A stretch of DNA of 64,000 nt from NCBI GenBank assembly GCA_033032865.1, contig JAWHQI010000064.1, forward strand, positions 9,238,001 through 9,302,000. Direction: 5' to 3'. Under the pieces are notes generated by a model that saw nothing but the letters and a program-made list of their open reading frames with translations, had not been told where the DNA came from and ran no database searches. Below, one piece after another: positions 47,438-58,070 of the stretch. Position numbers and translations under genes: made by a program. The stretch comes from Dactylorhiza incarnata (Eukaryota; Streptophyta; Magnoliopsida; Asparagales; Orchidaceae). The stretch's first letter is position 1. The number at the start of each line of letters is the position of its first letter.

Positions 47438-48997
47438 TGATAGCTAAAATTTAAGATGTAAATAATATTCTCCAAATTCTGCGAACTATAGGCAAGAGCA
47501 CCTATCATTCATAGCATAGGATATTCAAAACAAATAAATATCAAGTGTCGTATTCCACGGGTCTGTTGATTACTTCTACTCACGCAAATTATTATTATTT
47601 TATCGGCAGTAAAATAGAGTTTTGAAAATAATTAAAAGAAAAGAAACATTTGATCGGGAATCATTCTTAAGTGAAATGTTTTGTAAATCTAGAATTCAAA
47701 AGAAATCGATTTAGACAAACTTGACCGTGGAGGTTCCCAAAATATGATAGAACCTCTCTCGAGAGAACTACCACCTAACCTTAGGTTGATCGATTAAGAC
47801 CCCTCGGCCAGTCGAAACCCCTAAGCTTGCTTTATGCGGTGAGCCCCACTATTGGATTTGACTCCAATCCGGAAGATTTGCGTCACCCTCTCTCGAGGAA
47901 TGCATACAACTCTTTTTACCGATGAGCGATCTACCCGTATTTACGGATCTCTCGATACACTAAAATACGGATCAAACTTGATTATCATACCCTAGAAATA
48001 TGAAACCAAAAATTGCAAATCAGCGGTAAATCTTAGTTTTCCAAACTAAACTATGAATAAGAGATTTTGAAAAGATAAAAGCTTAAGAATTCATCCGACC
48101 AAATACTATGAAAATTAACAAAACATAATTGAGAAGAAAGTTATTTTTATTTCTAAGTAAAGAAAAGTACAATTGCATGTAAAGTAGATCTAAGCTAGGA
48201 ATTAAAAAAGACAAGACATAAAATAAAGTTACACTAAGAAAAATGCAGAAAAACTATACTAGAAACGATCCAAACTAAGCATGGCCTGGATGCCCATCAC
48301 TTTGGCAGCAGCTGGCTTTTATAGGCAGAAAATTGCTGAGTCACGCCCTTGGTCACGCCCGTGACCAAGGGCGTGTAAGCTGCGTAATTGCGTCTTGAAA
48401 GCCCGGGAACGTTGGGGAAGAAAAACCGCCAAAATTGATCATCTCGACGGGTCACGGCCTAGGTCACGCCCGTGACCTAGGGCGTGTCTTGACCGAGTCA
48501 GGAAACGGCGGGAAACGGCGCGATCTGGAGTTAATTTGGCAGTTGAGGGAGAGGGCACGGCCTCGGTCACGCCCGTGACCAAGGGCGTGTAAGCTGGAAC
48601 GACTCGGCGGCAGAAACTGCTTGAATTGAATGCTTGTTGGGCGAGTCACGCCCGTGACTTGAAGGTCACGCCCCCGGTCACGCCCGTGACCTGGGGCGTG
48701 TAACTTTAATCCGACGTGGCAGCGAGTTCTGTGAGCTGAAAGCGATACACGGTCGTGGCCATGGTCACGCCCCTAGGTCACGCCCGTGACCTAGGGCGTG
48801 TAAGCTGGGTTTTTGCAGAAATGCTCCAGAATTTCCCCTGAACACGGCTATGTGCTTGAAATTGCTATTAGCAGCCCCAAAGTCCCTGAAAATATAAAAC
48901 AAAGCAAATTAGATATATATTAAATTAAAATTATATAAAAACTAATTAATTACTACTAAAATACTATATAAAAATAACTATAAATAATGCACTATCA
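47438..48997 (-). repeat. H 3' LTR
   Basis: TGATAGCTAAAATTT...GCACTATCA, 1560 bp, apparently identical to the 5' LTR. TATA box (CTATAAAAGCC, minus) at 48314-48324. Five strong hairpin-forming dyads at 48340-48810 lie directly upstream. The polypurine-like tract GTATGGGGGTATT abuts at 48998-49010. Confidence 0.93.
48338..48805. repeat. H LTR: five long hairpin dyads
   Basis: Each dyad has about 16-bp arms around a CC centre and the core GGTCACG CC CGTGACC. Copies lie at about 48341-48377, 48450-48486, 48555-48590, 48656-48700 and 48764-48800. Variable arm bases change on both sides: TTGG pairs with CCAA, TAGG with CCTA, CTAGG with CCTAG. The same block recurs in the other LTR at about 52616-53085. 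Confidence 0.88.
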
Positions 48998-50568
48998 AAT
49001 ACCCCCATACTTAAGCTTTTGCTATTCCAGAGCAAAAACTAATTTATAAGTATGAGAAGAATTTATAGGACATTTCCAAAAAGATTTACTTCAAATTATG
49101 CACTTCAAATCTCATAAAACTCATGTCAAAATAAGTTAAGAAATTAAAATTCAGATTTATAAGAAATAATTAATAATTCATAAATTGAAATGAGTAGAAT
49201 AAATTTTAGTTTTGAAATTCTCTAACTAAATCTTCATAAACAAAATTGCATTGAATTAAGCAAAATATTCCAAGATTAAAATTATAAGAACTTTACAATC
49301 ATGAGAAACTTTTAGAAAACTACAAAATATTAACTATGCTCTCTCAATAATATCTTGGATAAACAAGTGAACTTGGCTAAATGGGGTAAAATTGGCATTG
49401 AAGAAGTTACTTTGTATATGGGAAATGATGAATTTTATCCTCTCATTTCCATCTTTTTTTAATTTCTTTTTTTTTATATCCCAAATGTATATGTTTAGGA
49501 GTGATGAATTTTATCCTCTCAACTCCATGCCATATAATCTTTTACTAATTTGGGTGCATATGTTTAGGAATGATGAATTTTATCCTCTCATTTCCATGAC
49601 ATATGATCTTTTCAAATATTTTTTTATATGCCAAATAAAAGGGTTAAACAAAAAGGTAGGGGAAGGGCTAGGGTTTAAAGGCTACAAAAATTCCAAAGAA
49701 ATATTTTAAGAGCATAGAAAATAATTTGAGCAATCTACAAGAAACTATGAGTTCAAGTTAATATAAGTAAAATCTAGAGATATTTAACACAATTACTACA
49801 AAATTGAATTATGATATTTTAAAGAGAGAAAGTAAAACTAAGAAATATTCTAAACAAATCAAAATAATGAAAAACTCATTAAATCAGATTCATCTAAAAT
49901 TTAAATCTAACATATTTTGAAGAGAAATATATGATTTAAGAATTCATAAAAAGAAAACTCCTTAAAAAGCCTATAAAGACAACTCATAATTAAAATTAAT
50001 TTTGCATAAATGAAGTTTGGAGAAATTTAATAATACAAAATTTATTTTATTAGATTTTTTTTTAGATTTTTTTTATATTAAAATAATTTTTTTTAATATT
50101 CTTGGACTTCCCAAGGCCTACCCAATGACGGGCTCGCAAGGCACTACGCGGTTTTGTGGGATGAAAACCCACACGGCCCTTTCGCAAGAAATTAAATTTT
50201 TAAATTTTATGTAATTTTAATTTGCAAATAAGAAAAATAAGACACAAAGACATAAAAATTTAAAACAAAACATTTTTTTGAATTTTGTAAAATTTTTCAT
50301 AACAAAAAAAATAAGGAAAGAAAAATAGTTTTTTTTTATAATTTTGAAAAAGACTTTCTAATTTTTTTTTGGATTTTAATAAAAACTAAAAATAAGAGAA
50401 TACACCCCCATACTTAAAAATAAACATTGTCCCCAATGTTTATAAGCCAAGTAGGAGGGAAAAGTAAATAAAATGCATAAAAAGTAAATTGCAAGAAAAA
50501 TAATGATAAGCAAGGGGTGCCTCCCAAGAGCGCTTTCTTTTTCCCGTCTTTAAGCTAGACGGTTATTG
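48998..50568 (-). other. H: non-coding internal 3' part
   Basis: Very AT-rich. It contains three GATGAATTTTATCCTCTCA repeats at about 49425, 49505 and 49570. A GC-richer island at 50100-50190 begins TTCTTGGACTTCCC, a phrase also present in C near 8335. CCCCCATACTTAAAAATAAACATTGTCCCCAATG (50404-50437) contains an inverted repeat. No coding sequence. Confidence 0.7.
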
Positions 50569-51549
50569 TTAGGAAAAAGGAAAATAAAATTGAAAATGCA
50601 CAGGCAACTCCCTTAATTCACGCTCAGGTGAGCATGCCGAAATCCGTTGCCCGGCGACTCCTCCGCTATACTCTTGATTCTTCCGTTGTCCGTTAGCGTG
50701 AAATTGTGAATCCAAATTACCTACACATACCTTAGGTAATTTGGACTGTTGGAGATGAGCGGCAAATGGATCGGTGAAGACGTTTGGTTGCAACGGCTCA
50801 TCCTCTACATGAAAATCGTTAGTATAAAAAGAATCAGGATTTAGCGAGTCAGAAAATGTTTCACAAGGAGGAGTTTCTTGCGAAAATACATGATTAAGCG
50901 TCGGTTGTTTATTTTCAAAAATAAAAGAATTATCAGAAAAATCAATGCAAAGGGGAGAAAATTCATGAGACACAATTTCTTCATGAATTATAATTTCATG
51001 AGAATGAGAAGAAAGGGCGGGCGAAGGAGAAGAAGAAAAATTTTCATTTTCTAATTCGTCCGGTGTCTCCATGACTTTGCGAAATTCTTGGTACAATTGT
51101 TCTTCTTGATCTTGAGAATAAACATTTAAAGTGGGAGAAATAACATTCGGAAAAATTTCAAGATCAGAAGAAGAACAAATTTGTGGAAAAGGCGAGGAAT
51201 GCAAATCATAATTGAAGGAATTTCCATTTTCGCACTGAAAACTATCCGGGTGACCTTGCCACCATGAATAATCAACATCAGAGTAAGAAGGAAATTCATT
51301 CAAATCATTATTTAAAGAAAAATTATTTTCATCATAAAAATTATTATTTTCATTATAAAAATTATAATTTTCAGTAGAAAAATTAATTTGATGTTCATGA
51401 GAAAATTTTTGAAATGAAAAATAGCATTCCTCACTAGAATGATGATGCCCACAAAAATGACAAATAATTTGGCGCATTCGCGCGGCTTCCAAAAGATCAA
51501 CTTTATTTTGAAGCTCGGCAACTTTTGCGGCCAACTGCGATAACATCAT
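50569..51549 (-). CDS. H: gag-derived zinc-knuckle protein, 326 aa
   Basis: Uninterrupted ORF beginning 142 nt inside the primer site. Residues 3-22 form a Leu/Val/Ala heptad segment (LAAKVAELQNKVDLLEAA), a likely coiled coil. Residues 30-42 are CHFCGHHHSSEEC, a CX2CX3HX4C knuckle one residue shorter than the canonical CX2CX4HX4C, unless one of the neighbouring His serves. The rest is Asn-, Ser-, Glu- and Phe-rich and low complexity, ending in a basic stretch. This arrangement matches the C-terminal end of Athila/Tat-type gag, where a coiled-coil precedes a single knuckle; the N-terminal gag core is absent. A role in RNA packaging is inferred, not shown. Alternative: residual sequence kept open only because the insertion is young. 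Confidence 0.7.
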   Translation of the reverse strand: MMLSQLAAKVAELQNKVDLLEAARMRQIICHFCGHHHSSEECYFSFQKFSHEHQINFSTENYNFYNENNNFYDENNFSLNNDLNEFPSYSDVDYSWWQGHPDSFQCENGNSFNYDLHSSPFPQICSSSDLEIFPNVISPTLNVYSQDQEEQLYQEFRKVMETPDELENENFSSSPSPALSSHSHEIIIHEEIVSHEFSPLCIDFSDNSFIFENKQPTLNHVFSQETPPCETFSDSLNPDSFYTNDFHVEDEPLQPNVFTDPFAAHLQQSKLPKVCVGNLDSQFHANGQRKNQEYSGGVAGQRISACSPERELRELPVHFQFYFPFS

Positions 51550-51690
51550 TTTTTTTAAAAAAGAAAATTAAACAACCGTTACCTAATAGAAGTGAATTTT
51601 AAAAGAAAAAGCAAAAAGAGAAATGGGGGTGGAGAAAGAGAATGATAAAATTAATAAAATTCACGCTTTCAAAATATCAACAAAAAAGTA

Positions 51691-51709
51691 CTCCCCGGCA
51701 ACGGCGCCA
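51691..51709 (-). other. H primer-binding site (tRNA-Asp type)
   Basis: Minus strand TGGCGCCGTTGCCGGGGAG, six bases inside the 5' LTR. It is complementary to the 3' end of plant tRNA-Asp, the primer commonly used by Athila-type elements. Confidence 0.85.
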
Positions 51710-51715
51710 AAAACT

Positions 51716-53275
51716 TGATAGCTAAAATTTAAGATGTAAATAATATTCTCCAAATTCTGCGAACTATAGGCAAGAGCACCTATCATTCATAGCATAGGAT
51801 ATTCAAAACAAATAAATATCAAGTGTCGTATTCCACGGGTCTGTTGATTACTTCTACTCACGCAAATTATTATTATTTTATCGGCAGTAAAATAGAGTTT
51901 TGAAAATAATTAAAAGAAAAGAAACATTTGATCGGGAATCATTCTTAAGTGAAATGTTTTGTAAATCTAGAATTCAAAAGAAATCGATTTAGACAAACTT
52001 GACCGTGGAGGTTCCCAAAATATGATAGAACCTCTCTCGAGAGAACTACCACCTAACCTTAGGTTGATCGATTAAGACCCCTCGGCCAGTCGAAACCCCT
52101 AAGCTTGCTTTATGCGGTGAGCCCCACTATTGGATTTGACTCCAATCCGGAAGATTTGCGTCACCCTCTCTCGAGGAATGCATACAACTCTTTTTACCGA
52201 TGAGCGATCTACCCGTATTTACGGATCTCTCGATACACTAAAATACGGATCAAACTTGATTATCATACCCTAGAAATATGAAACCAAAAATTGCAAATCA
52301 GCGGTAAATCTTAGTTTTCCAAACTAAACTATGAATAAGAGATTTTGAAAAGATAAAAGCTTAAGAATTCATCCGACCAAATACTATGAAAATTAACAAA
52401 ACATAATTGAGAAGAAAGTTATTTTTATTTCTAAGTAAAGAAAAGTACAATTGCATGTAAAGTAGATCTAAGCTAGGAATTAAAAAAGACAAGACATAAA
52501 ATAAAGTTACACTAAGAAAAATGCAGAAAAACTATACTAGAAACGATCCAAACTAAGCATGGCCTGGATGCCCATCACTTTGGCAGCAGCTGGCTTTTAT
52601 AGGCAGAAAATTGCTGAGTCACGCCCTTGGTCACGCCCGTGACCAAGGGCGTGTAAGCTGCGTAATTGCGTCTTGAAAGCCCGGGAACGTTGGGGAAGAA
52701 AAACCGCCAAAATTGATCATCTCGACGGGTCACGGCCTAGGTCACGCCCGTGACCTAGGGCGTGTCTTGACCGAGTCAGGAAACGGCGGGAAACGGCGCG
52801 ATCTGGAGTTAATTTGGCAGTTGAGGGAGAGGGCACGGCCTCGGTCACGCCCGTGACCAAGGGCGTGTAAGCTGGAACGACTCGGCGGCAGAAACTGCTT
52901 GAATTGAATGCTTGTTGGGCGAGTCACGCCCGTGACTTGAAGGTCACGCCCCCGGTCACGCCCGTGACCTGGGGCGTGTAACTTTAATCCGACGTGGCAG
53001 CGAGTTCTGTGAGCTGAAAGCGATACACGGTCGTGGCCATGGTCACGCCCCTAGGTCACGCCCGTGACCTAGGGCGTGTAAGCTGGGTTTTTGCAGAAAT
53101 GCTCCAGAATTTCCCCTGAACACGGCTATGTGCTTGAAATTGCTATTAGCAGCCCCAAAGTCCCTGAAAATATAAAACAAAGCAAATTAGATATATATTA
53201 AATTAAAATTATATAAAAACTAATTAATTACTACTAAAATACTATATAAAAATAACTATAAATAATGCACTATCA
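51716..53275 (-). repeat. H 5' LTR
   Basis: Same length and, by reading, same sequence as 47438-48997. TATA box at 52592-52602. Hairpin dyads at 52616-53085. Confidence 0.93.
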
Positions 53276-53280
53276 CATCG

Positions 53281-55480
53281 CTTCCTTGCAGGTAGATGGA
53301 TCAGCTTTAACTTGGTAAGTCACAAAATCTGTACCGAAGCTTTTAGGCACTTATTCTCTATTAGATAACCTTGTGGGCTCCAAAATCCTATTGTTTATCA
53401 GCTTAGTGTCTGAGATTCTTGGTTTAGTCTGAACTAAATTTTCAGTAGTGGTGGCTGACAGACCTAGAAAAGTCAGGCTCTTGTCTTTAAGAAACTTATC
53501 CTCAAGGAAAATAGCATATCTAGATTCTATGACAGCATTAGTTGAGAGATCTAGAAATCTATCTGTAGCACTATCCTCTACACATCCTAGATAGACACAG
53601 GTGTTAGTTCTAGGTCCAATCTTGGATCGCCTCGAGTCAGGTATCCTAACATAAGCGATACAACCCCAAGTATTAAGATTATCAATTCTAGGAGGTCTCT
53701 TAAACCAAAGCACATAGGGTGTTTATTTTAACTTTGCATGAGAAACTTTATTAAGAATGTGATTTGAGGTGAGGACAATTTCACCCCAATAAGTCACACG
53801 CATGCTAGCAGTCAACAACATTGAATTCAACATTTCTGTTAAATTCCTATTTTTCGCTCAGCGATACCGTTGGATTAAGGTGAATACGGGGCGGTGGTTT
53901 CAGGGATAATGTCGTTGCTGGCAAGAAAATCTCTAAATTCACCTGATAAATATTCTCCTCCTCTATAACTTCTTAGCCTTTTAATTTTCATGTCTAGTTG
54001 ATTTTCTACCTTTTCTTTGAAAATACGAAATTTCTCAAAAGCTTCATCTTTGGATTTAAGGAGATAAATGTGACTGAATCTAGAGTGATCGCCGATAAAA
54101 GTTATCAGATACTTTCGACCTCCTCGGGTTGCAAAACATTTGTAATCACAACTGTCGGAATGTATTAACTCTAGTAATTGTGTGTCCTGAAAACCTGACT
54201 AAAAGGTGTTCTAGTTATCTTGTTTGAGCACAAATTTCACATTTGTCAAATTTGTTTTTTGTGTCTAAAGAGATATTATGAGTTTTAGCTATCAGAAGTA
54301 GTTTTCTATAGTTCACACGTCCTAGTTTTGCATGTAAAGTTTTAGGATCTATCAAGTTTCAACTAACTGCATGTACTACTTTGTTTGCTAGACTCAGTAT
54401 ATACATTCCATCTAAGACATATGCGCAACCAAAATAATGAGAGTTAACCATTAAAGTTACTCTTCCACTACTAATGTTAAACGACATACCATCATTGCAT
54501 AACAAACTAATTGAAACTAAATTAGCAGTTAATGAGGGTATATATTTAACATTTTTCAAAATTAAATGCGTACCTGAAGAAAGTAGCAGGTCTGCAGTCC
54601 TGGTCTTGAGAACCTCTGCAGTGGCACCATTGGTAATAGTGACGGTCTCATTCGCAGCAGCGAGATCCTTCATAAGAGCTAGATTGTTGCAGATATGACA
54701 GGTAGCACCTGAATCTAGCCACCACTTTGTACTAACCTTATCGTTCCCCACCATAGAAACAAAGTGGGTTGGCGTGGTCTGATGAAGCATATTTGCTTTG
54801 TTTTCAACCCTAGGTGTGCTAGATTCTCCCTTCTTGGGTTGCCTACACTCGGAAGTAGAGTGACCCCATTTATTGCAGTTGTAGCACTTGCCTTTAAACT
54901 TCTTGACCTTCTTTCTAGTGTCAGCAACTACGGGTGCACTCATCGACGATTTAGGCTTCTCAGGCTTAGGCTTGCGCTTAGGATGCGTGATCATGTTAGC
55001 AGCAGAGTTTTGCTTGCTAATGGTCTCTAAGGGTTGCCTAGTCCGGTTCTCGTCCTTAATACAAATAATCTGCTTCAGGTCTTTGAGGCTGACCTTAGAT
55101 TTCTTCCGATACATTTCAGTCTTGAAAGAATACCACGTGGAGGGGAGCTTGAAGATAATTGCTATGGCAATGAACCCATTTGGTAGAGAGACATTCTCAC
55201 TGTTCAGCTTTGCCACCAGATTCTCCAGATTTGCAATCTGTGGCAGAATGTCCCTTTGCTCAGAGAATGTGAACGTCATGAATTTGTCCACCAGGTGCGT
55301 CTTGGACATATTCTCCTCTTCCTTGAACTGATCTTCCAGAGCGACCCAGATCTCTTTTGCAGTCTTGAATTTGTCATAGGTCTCTCTGTCAGGGAATTGA
55401 AGAGCCAGTTAAGGAGTTAGTCACGATAGAAGTCTTCGTCGCTGATCCACTGAGCATCATCGTCTCCTCCTTTGAAATCT
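53281..55480 (-). pseudogene. G: gag, protease and integrase
   Basis: The frame 55309-54359 carries the UBN2-type gag C-terminal half (KFMTFTFSEQRDILPQIANLE, LPSTWYSFKTEM), knuckle CYNCNKWGHSTSEC near 54880-54840 and protease WWLDSGATCHIC near 54715. The N-terminal gag piece lies in another frame from about 55460. After the stop at 54359 a degraded GAG-pre-integrase (CEICAQTR) and integrase core (ELIHSDSCDYKC, RSYRGGEY, SNGIAERK) follow with stops. The frame 53713-53351 is the integrase C-terminal region (MLWFKRPPRIDNLNTWGCIAYVRI). H interrupts at 53276. Copia type by domain order. Confidence 0.85.
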
Positions 55481-55959
55481 GCAAAATCGGACTGCAGTGT
55501 ATAGAAGATATTCAAATATTTTATACCGAAATGCGTGTTTCATTTCCAGACGCTGAATTTTGAATTTGAGAATTTCTCCAGTTTGATCATCAACACAGGA
55601 GAGGACATATTGCTTCCCTTCAACATCATATCTCGTCTCTCCGACGACTGCGGATAGATCTGGAGTTGCTGAAGACACCACTAATGGAAGACAGTGGAGA
55701 GGTTCTTCTATGTCGCAAACGGCGTCTAACACCCGACGTTGGAAGTTAGCACCGGCGGTAGCACAGCTTCTTCCTAGATTGCAGCCGGCGACGACGATCC
55801 TTCACCGATCCTTCTCTGATCCCGTCAGAAACAAGATCCGAGCGGGAGAGGTCGGCGCGCGCGGATCGGCGGCGGCGGTGGTTTCTTGTGCGAGAGGAAG
55901 GAGAGGCGGCGACTTCTCCTTGGATCGACGACGATGGAGCCTCCTTGTCGTGAGAAGAT

Positions 55960-56011
<52 letters not shown>

Positions 56012-56269
56012 GCGTGTGCGAGTGTGATAGAGGCGGCGGCGGAGCCTCCTTGCCGCAATACCCGCGCACGAATGAGAGGGAGTTGGGGCGGCAGAGGTAT
56101 CTCCTTGGTGCAGGAGTGGCGTTCGAGCGGGAGAGGGGCAGCCGCGTCGGCTGGCCGCGAGAACGGGGGCGAGCAGGAGAGGAGCAGCGGCTCGCCGTTC
56201 CTTCTTGGTGCACGAGAGACGGACTGGAGGGAGGGGGCGACACGGCACCGAGAGAATCAACTTCGAGAA
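55481..56269 (-). other. G: long GC-rich leader with GA microsatellite
   Basis: About 790 bp between the 5' LTR and the gag start, rich in GGCGGCG and containing (GA)n at 55963-56009. I cannot find a tRNA-iMet primer site next to the LTR end at 56270. Overlapping frames on both strands through the (GA)n tract are low-complexity artefacts. Confidence 0.55.
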
Positions 56270-56415
56270 TGATGCGGTGCTCAAAGAATCCCGTGTGGCC
56301 GTCTAATTTAGAACGGTCTACACGTTGCCCCCAGCAGGGATATTTATAGGGCGTAACCCAAAATCTCCGACGACCCATTATGGACCCGATACGATATATA
56401 AATATATCCTTAACA
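56270..56415 (-). repeat. G 5' LTR (146 bp)
   Basis: Same length as 30411-30556 and clearly similar, with scattered substitutions. TATA box CCTATAAATATCC on the minus strand at 56338-56350, about 65 nt into the LTR. Confidence 0.82.
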
Positions 56416-56876
56416 AGATAAACTTCGATGGCGCGATTCAGGAGAATTGTTTGACGGGCTTGGGATGCATTGTTCGCGATTGTCATGGTCGCTTGCTCAC
56501 AGCGAAGGGTACTAACTTCAGCAGCATATCTGTGAGTGCAACGGAGCTCAAAAGTGCTAATTCAGGCTTGGAGCTTGCCCGCCCCCTTTTTTCCTCGGCG
56601 ACGGGCTTCATCCTTGAGGGTGACTCAACCGTGACCATTGGCACCCTTTGGCATATGCTTGACGGCATTTATTCCCGCTAGGTTGAAACAAATATTGCAT
56701 GTTCTATCAAAGATGCCTCACGCCTCGCTATCTCTCTGGTAAATAGGAATGCCAACCGTGCGACCGATTTTGTGTCCAAGTTTACCTGTTTTGTTGATTT
56801 CATTTGGGCTAGGGATATGCTCCTACCTCAGGAGCAGCTGAACATTATTGTTTTAGACTCGTCTCCTCCAATGTAA
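56416..56876 (+). pseudogene. RNase H domain of non-LTR type, right part
   Basis: The frame continues from 30410: INFDGAIQENCLTGLGCIVRDCHGRLLTAKGT (first Asp), SATELKSANSGLELA (Glu), FILEGDSTVTIGTL (Asp), NRNANRATDFVSKF, then stop at 56874-56876. One internal UAG at 56679-56681. This is the plant RVT_3 RNase H domain as in LINE ORF2 tails and RNase H-like proteins. A (TA)n run starts 10 bp after the stop. The G insertion separates the first motif from the rest. Confidence 0.8.
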
Positions 56877-56884
56877 CCTTTTGG

Positions 56885-56885
<1 letters not shown>

Positions 56886-56920
<35 letters not shown>
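56886..56920. repeat. (TA)n microsatellite
   Basis: 35 bp of alternating TA directly after the RNase H stop. It may be the simple-repeat tail of a LINE or an independent microsatellite. Confidence 0.9.
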
Positions 56921-56923
<3 letters not shown>

Positions 56924-57144
56924 TCTGCTACTTTGAAGAAAGTTGGACGTGATTGGTCCGCATAGCATGTCCTACTGTGAGTTCGTCCACTGATCTGTCC
57001 ATTCAGCCCACATAAATCCTTGAACCATGGATCCGTGGTTATGAACCGTTGTTCATGAACGTCCGACCTCATCTTAGGAACTTCATCCACTTTTATGTTC
57101 AAAACTAGTTTTTTTTTCTTGGTGGCGGTCATAATTGTCATACC
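56921..57144. other. Unassigned intergenic DNA
   Basis: Moderate GC, no credible ORF. It contains the inverted repeat TGAACCGTTGTTCA (57041-57054) and a nearby CCATGGATCCGTGG. Nothing else seen. Confidence 0.5.
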
Positions 57145-58016
57145 TGTACAACCCTCATATTTTCCGAGTCGGTGTAACCCGACGCGGATGAGGTCGAGAA
57201 AGTAAAGGTGGCCGAGGCAAGTAGAGCAATCGTTCAGAGGCGACCAGAGCCGGTCGAGGCTGGAGAAGGGAAGAAGGGATTAGCAGGGCAAGAGGGGGGT
57301 GGAGTCCTTTCGCTCGCCCGCCCCTTGGGAGAGAATCCCCCACTCGCCCGCCCTTGGGGGAGTGGGGGATTACCCCACTCGCCCTCCCCTTGGGCGAGTG
57401 GGAGAATCCCCCACTCGCCCGCCCTTGGGCGAGTGGGGGATTCCCCCACTCGCCCTCCCCTTGGGCGAGTGGGGGAATCCCCCACTCGCCCGCCCCTTGG
57501 GCACCTACTCATCTAGTCAAGTTAGCGAGTGGGCCGATGTCCACTCGCCTGGGCAAGGTGACCTCGGTTCATTTGGGGTGCATGTAGTATTTTCAAATAG
57601 CGGAAATAGGCTATTGGCAGACCATTTTGGATATCCGCAGACCATTTTTTGGGAAGTCTATAAATAGACCCCCATGGGCACCTTGGGAAGGGATGTTGGT
57701 ACCCCCCTCCCTCGCGTGTGAGCAAGCACTACCCCTCCCCTCCCTTTGTCATTGAAGTTGGACGGTGAGGTGATCCTTAGTGCCCTCCAAGGTGCCCAGG
57801 CTCAGCAATGGTTTGGGAGGGGAAGTTCCATATGAGCTTCCGGGTATGTGGTGGGACCTCCACGCTGCAGCTTAAGGGGTCCGTTTGTGGACTTAGGTGT
57901 TCTCTAAGGGCAATGGTCTTTGGTTCTTAGTGACTGGTCAAGGGTCTCGCTCAGGTCAAGTAAGGGTTAGCTGCATCCCCCTTGCGAACGTCGAGACTAG
58001 TTCTCTGGTTTCAACA
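57145..58016 (+). repeat. K 5' LTR
   Basis: 872 bp. TATA box CTATAAATAG at 57658-57667. The palindrome array at 57305-57505 is 5' of it. A candidate primer site TGGTGCGGTGAGCG lies at 58020-58033. Confidence 0.85.
57305..57505. repeat. K LTR palindrome array
   Basis: Head-to-tail units built on GGGCGAGTGGGGG AAT CCCCCACTCGCCC (13-bp arms, 3-bp centre) alternating with CCCTTGGGCGAG links. About five to seven dyads here, about four in the 3' LTR (62150-62262). The long frames here are repeat artefacts. Confidence 0.88.
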
Positions 58017-58070
58017 TTATGGTGCGGTGAGCGTGGAAGCAGCTAGTTCGGAAAGCTCTGGGCAAGTCTC

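Larger units (their letters stand above)
47438..53275 (-). mobile_element. Element H: young non-autonomous gypsy-type element
   Basis: 5838 bp. Two 1560-bp LTRs (47438-48997, 51716-53275) look identical base for base, the TSD CATCG is exact (47433-47437, 53276-53280), and a tRNA-Asp-type primer site abuts the right LTR. The 2718-bp internal part holds one ORF and no protease, RT or integrase. This is the structure of a non-autonomous element with a residual gag (TR-GAG type) mobilised in trans. Primer site and gag style suggest the Athila/Tat group. It splits the pol of G. Confidence 0.93.
30411..56415 (-). mobile_element. Copia element G with 146-bp LTRs, heavily nested
   Basis: Both LTRs are 146 bp (30411-30556 and 56270-56415). 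Flanks are AGATC on the left and AGATA on the right, a 5-bp TSD with one mismatch. Minus orientation: gag-protease at 55309-54359, integrase to about 53340, RT/RNase H 47430-46061 and 44323-44183, then 3' spacer. Nested inside are J (30909-43732), I (44329-46060) and H (47438-53275). Removing them leaves about 5.6 kb, a normal copia size. All coding parts carry stops and frameshifts. Confidence 0.85.

Noticed and set aside
55490..56415. Interpretation of the whole 55490-56415 block as a long G 5' LTR
   Set aside because: Only 146 bp is repeated at the other end, with TG..CA termini and matching flanks, so the rest is leader.
55746..56486. 246-codon ORF and overlapping ones in the G leader and LTR
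   Set aside because: They depend on the (GA)n tract and GC-rich leader, are open on both strands and carry no domain.
56845..57141. 98-codon minus-strand ORF ending in an Ile-Tyr repeat
   Set aside because: Half of it is the (TA)n microsatellite; the remainder has no recognisable domain.
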